A DNA stretch of 64,000 bases from Nodosilinea sp. PGN35 (GTDB taxonomy: Bacteria > Cyanobacteriota > Cyanobacteriia > Phormidesmidales > Phormidesmidaceae): NCBI RefSeq assembly GCF_029109325.1, contig NZ_JAQKQJ010000024.1, positions 186,001 through 250,000 on the forward strand. The letters are read 5' to 3'. This document shows positions 61,507 through 64,000 of the stretch, piece by piece. Made by a program: the position numbers and the translations under genes. The notes under the pieces are model-generated. The model did no database searches. It saw only the letters and a list, made by a program, of their open reading frames with translations, and was not told the DNA's origin. Within the stretch, counting starts at the first letter, position 1. Each line of letters begins with the position of its first letter.

Positions 61507-61701
61507 ATGTTGACGATCCGTACTCTTCGACAGCTGGCCACCAGCCGTACGATTCCCAGCTTTCGCTCGGCTCCTAGCCGCAGCCAGGGCCGCCGACTCC
61601 GCACCCCCGACCAGGGCCGGATAGGCCACCACAAGAGCCGCGCCTGGGCTGAAGAAGCCCGCCGCCAGTGGCTACAACAGCAGTGGCAAAATCGGCCCTA
61701 G
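61507..61701 (+). CDS. Small basic hypothetical protein
   Basis: A 64-codon frame between the gvpJ terminator and gvpK, on the same strand. It would encode an Arg/Gln-rich product (RSQGRRLRTPDQGRIG, AEEARRQWLQQQWQ) with no recognised family and no clear ribosome site. The dense Arg content resembles a nucleic-acid-binding tail. It may be real or chance; the gap would otherwise be 362 nt. Confidence 0.3.
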   Translation: MLTIRTLRQLATSRTIPSFRSAPSRSQGRRLRTPDQGRIGHHKSRAWAEEARRQWLQQQWQNRP

Positions 61702-61777
61702 TTCCACTGGGTTAACGGCTATGGGTAGTGGCTATGGCGGCAGAATCGCCCTCCTTGAGATGCATTAGACTAAGGCC

Positions 61778-62248
61778 ATGACCACCGAAAACGCCGAGCC
61801 AGACCTGTTGCCCAGCCTGGCGCTACAGCCCCCCGCCAAAGCCGATGCGGGCCTAGCGCCCCTGCTGCTCACCGTGATCGAGCTGGTGCGCCAGCTGATG
61901 GAAGCCCAGGTCATTCGCCGGATGGAGTCGGGCGATCTCAGCGATGACGACCTGGAGCGCGCCGCCGATAGCCTGCGTAAGCTGGAGGAGCAGGTGGTGT
62001 CGATGTGCGAAATCTTTGATGTAGACCCCGCCGACCTCAACATCGACCTGGGGGAAATCGGCACCCTGCTGCCTAAAGATGGGAACTACTACCCTGGCCA
62101 AAAAAATCAGCATCCCACCATTCTCGAACTGCTCGATCGCCTCCTGGATACCGGCGTCGTTGTCGAAGGCGATGTAGATCTGGGTATGGCCCAGCTCAAC
62201 CTCATCCACGCCAAGCTGCGTCTGGTGCTCACCTCAAAACCCATCTAA
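61778..62248 (+). CDS. gvpK: Gas vesicle protein GvpK
   Basis: An accessory protein needed for gas-vesicle formation, 156 aa. Core: LAPLLLTVIELVRQLMEAQVIRRM, LERAADSLRKLEEQV and the acidic VDPADLNIDLGEIGTLLPKDG. The C-terminal segment (ILELLDRLLDTGVVVEGDVDL) has GvpA-like helix-strand pattern, usual for this family. It is separated from gvpJ by a terminator and a gap, so it has its own promoter or is transcribed by read-through. Confidence 0.92.
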   Translation: MTTENAEPDLLPSLALQPPAKADAGLAPLLLTVIELVRQLMEAQVIRRMESGDLSDDDLERAADSLRKLEEQVVSMCEIFDVDPADLNIDLGEIGTLLPKDGNYYPGQKNQHPTILELLDRLLDTGVVVEGDVDLGMAQLNLIHAKLRLVLTSKPI

Positions 62249-62250
62249 AT

Positions 62251-62305
62251 CCCAATCCCCTACCCCCTACTCCCCCATCCCCTACCCCTTCACGCCCCTA
62301 CCCCT
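62251..62305. repeat. C-rich tandem tract between gvpK and the kinase gene
   Basis: About eight runs of four or five C separated by one to five bases, between convergent genes. The minus-strand transcript would carry GGGGTAGGGG-type repeats with G-quadruplex potential. Confidence 0.6.
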
Positions 62306-64000
62306 GCCACTGCCAAAGTTTAATGGTCTTATCGGCACTGGCCGTGGCCAACACGTTGCCGCCCTCCTGCACCGCCACCTGATGCACCGGGTTGATGTGG
62401 GCCGATAGCGTCGTTTTCAGCGCACCGTCCTGGCTGCTCCAAAACCTCAGGGTGCCATCGCTGCTGCCGCTGACCAGCCGCTGACCATCGGGGAAAAAGG
62501 CCACGGTGTTCACCTCCTGGGTGTGGCCCTGGAGAGTGTGCAGCAGGGTGCCCGCCGCTAAATTCCACAGGCGCACCGTACGGTCTTTGCTGGCGCTGGC
62601 GATCAGACGACCGTCTGGGCTAACGGCCACCTGATTGACGGTATTGGTGTGGCCAGTTAGCACCCTCAGGGTGGTGGCGCTCTGGGCATCCCAGATGCGT
62701 ACGGTGTTGTCGAGGCCACCGCTGACGATGCGCTGGTCAGCCTCGGCCAGGGCGACGGTTTTGAGCATGCCCGCTGAACCCGGTAGGGTTTTGAGGAGCG
62801 TGCCCTGGCTCAGGTTCCACAGTTTGAGGGTGCCATCTTCGCTGGCGCTGGCGACCAGGTTACCGCCGCTGCCCAGGGCGATCGCATTGACATCCCGCAA
62901 GTGGCCCTTGAGGGTGTGGCGCAGGCTGCCGTCGCTCAGGTGCCAAACTTTAACGGTGGCATCGTCGCCGCAGCTGACTAGCAGCTGGCCCCGTCGATCG
63001 ATTGCCACGGCGTTAACCCCGCGCGCGTGCCCCTTGAGGGTATGCAGCAAGTCACCTGTCTGCCAGTTCCAAATGCGAACGCTGTCGTCTAAGCTGCCGC
63101 TCACCAGCACGGGCTGCTGGGTACTAAACGCCAGGGCTGTAACCCACGACTGGTGACCCTTGAGGGTAGCCAGAGACTGCCAGCCTACGCCAGAGATGGG
63201 CGGCCGGGTGGGCGGCCTGGGCCTGGGGCCGTTGCTGACGGGCTTGGGTGGCCCCGAGGCAGGCTTGCCGGAGGTCTGTCCAGATACCCGACTCGAGACC
63301 GGCCCCGACTTGGGGCCGGAGGCGTCTGAGGGGGGCTCGGCCATGGAGGGCAGCGCCGTAGTGGGCATGACCAGCCCCGCTGACTGACCCGGCCCGCTGA
63401 TGGGAGGGCGATCGAGCCCCGCAAACAGGCTTTGGTCAGACTGGTGCGAGACCCACCCCGGCACTGCACCTTCTAATTTGGGCAGGCGTTGCAGGTCATC
63501 CAGCACGTCCTGAGCGGTTTGGTAGCGTTCGCTGACCAGATCTTTGGTCATGCAGTTGAGTACCACTGCTAGACCGGGATGAATGGTGCGGCCCTGTTTT
63601 TGCAGGTGCTCTTGCCACAGCCAGCGGCCCTCCTGAGGGCTGTACAGGTCTTCGGGCTTGCAGCCAGTCAGCAGATGCAGGCAGGTGGCCCCCAGGCTGT
63701 AGAGATCGCTGGCGGGGTAGGCCTGACCGCTGCGCAGCTGCTCAATGGGGGCGTAGCCCTCGGTGCCAATGCGGGTGCCGGGTTCGTAGCGAATCGCTTC
63801 GCTAAACTGTTTGGCTACGCCAAAGTCTATCAGCACGGGCTTTTGGTCGATCTTGCGGCGGATGATGTTCGACGGAGTGATGTCGCGGTGGATAACGCCG
63901 TGCTGATGGATAAAGTGCAGCACCGGCAGCAGGTCTTCTAGCAGCTGGCGTAGGCTGCCCTCGCTGTAGGCGGCCTGGGCGGCAATTTCCTGATACAGGG
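62298..64000 (-). CDS. Ser/Thr protein kinase with WD40 repeats (5' end outside window)
   Basis: Partial; the frame is open to the right edge of the window, so the kinase N-lobe lies beyond it. The visible part begins at the C-lobe: catalytic loop HRDITPSNI, LIDFGVA, activation segment GTEGYAPIEQL and SDLYSLGATCLHLL. A Ser/Pro-rich linker follows, then seven WD40 repeats (for example LKGHQSWVTALAFS, SASEDGTLKLWNL, SGSSDGTLRFWSS) that form a beta-propeller, ending at 62298. These eukaryotic-like kinases are common in cyanobacteria; the substrate is unknown. Convergent with gvpK. Confidence 0.9.
   Translation of the reverse strand, partial: LYQEIAAQAAYSEGSLRQLLEDLLPVLHFIHQHGVIHRDITPSNIIRRKIDQKPVLIDFGVAKQFSEAIRYEPGTRIGTEGYAPIEQLRSGQAYPASDLYSLGATCLHLLTGCKPEDLYSPQEGRWLWQEHLQKQGRTIHPGLAVVLNCMTKDLVSERYQTAQDVLDDLQRLPKLEGAVPGWVSHQSDQSLFAGLDRPPISGPGQSAGLVMPTTALPSMAEPPSDASGPKSGPVSSRVSGQTSGKPASGPPKPVSNGPRPRPPTRPPISGVGWQSLATLKGHQSWVTALAFSTQQPVLVSGSLDDSVRIWNWQTGDLLHTLKGHARGVNAVAIDRRGQLLVSCGDDATVKVWHLSDGSLRHTLKGHLRDVNAIALGSGGNLVASASEDGTLKLWNLSQGTLLKTLPGSAGMLKTVALAEADQRIVSGGLDNTVRIWDAQSATTLRVLTGHTNTVNQVAVSPDGRLIASASKDRTVRLWNLAAGTLLHTLQGHTQEVNTVAFFPDGQRLVSGSSDGTLRFWSSQDGALKTTLSAHINPVHQVAVQEGGNVLATASADKTIKLWQWQG

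Noticed and set aside
61778..62248. A second GvpA-type shell protein fused in this gene
   Set aside because: The GvpA-like C-terminal stretch is a normal part of GvpK.

Overview
This 64 kb window is chromosomal DNA of a cyanobacterium. It carries psaM (photosystem I subunit XII), crtR (beta-carotene hydroxylase), the cyanobacterial clpR-clpP3 pair, an LPLAT/alpha-beta-hydrolase pair related to plastid enzymes, minCDE and a gas-vesicle locus. The palindrome GCGATCGC, typical of many cyanobacteria, is scattered throughout. The DNA is GC-rich, and the gene set would suit a filamentous Leptolyngbya/Nodosilinea-like organism; that placement is an inference.

Layout. 0-28.5 kb is mostly housekeeping: two glycosyltransferases, CsbD, ClpR/ClpP3, a J-domain protein, a peptidoglycan-binding/HEAT protein, an EamA transporter, SppA, AroH, CrtR, pyruvate kinase, PsaM (31 codons, easily missed), PhoU, an RNase R-type exonuclease, UbiX, shikimate kinase, ArgB, a GST, a divergent zinc-uptake pair around a Zur-like box, a glycogen debranching enzyme, gluconokinase and a glycine-rich secreted protein. 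28.5-33.3 kb is an accessory island: a four-unit 63-nt tandem repeat, REP-like palindromes, a REP-associated tyrosine transposase (RAYT), a NACHT NTPase fused to a GUN4 domain, and a DUF433/DUF5615 toxin-antitoxin pair. 33.3-52.3 kb returns to core genes (double ABC ATPase, CNNM protein, Ap4A phosphorylase, stomatin-like protein, RlmN, PlsC plus alpha/beta hydrolase, phosphoesterase, two M16 peptidase subunits, MinCDE with a ferredoxin-like protein, ArgJ). It also holds three of the four copies of a MITE-like repeat family, a TSUP permease remnant and a lower-GC orphan gene. 52.5-62.3 kb holds tRNA-Gln and the gas-vesicle genes in two blocks, gvpF-gvpG (minus) and gvpA-gvpC-gvpN-gvpJ-gvpK (plus), separated by a peptide-type binding lipoprotein, a glutamine-synthetase-like enzyme and a TPR protein. 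A WD40 Ser/Thr kinase runs off the right edge.

The most distinctive observations: (i) the gas-vesicle proteins GvpC and GvpN each end in the same roughly 50-residue winged-helix-like domain, joined through long low-complexity linkers; (ii) the NACHT-GUN4 protein, an NLR-like architecture with a tetrapyrrole-binding-type domain, sits in an island with a RAYT and a toxin-antitoxin pair, and its reading frame continues into the antisense strand of the RAYT; (iii) an exact 63-nt-period repeat array and REP-like palindromes lie immediately upstream of the RAYT.
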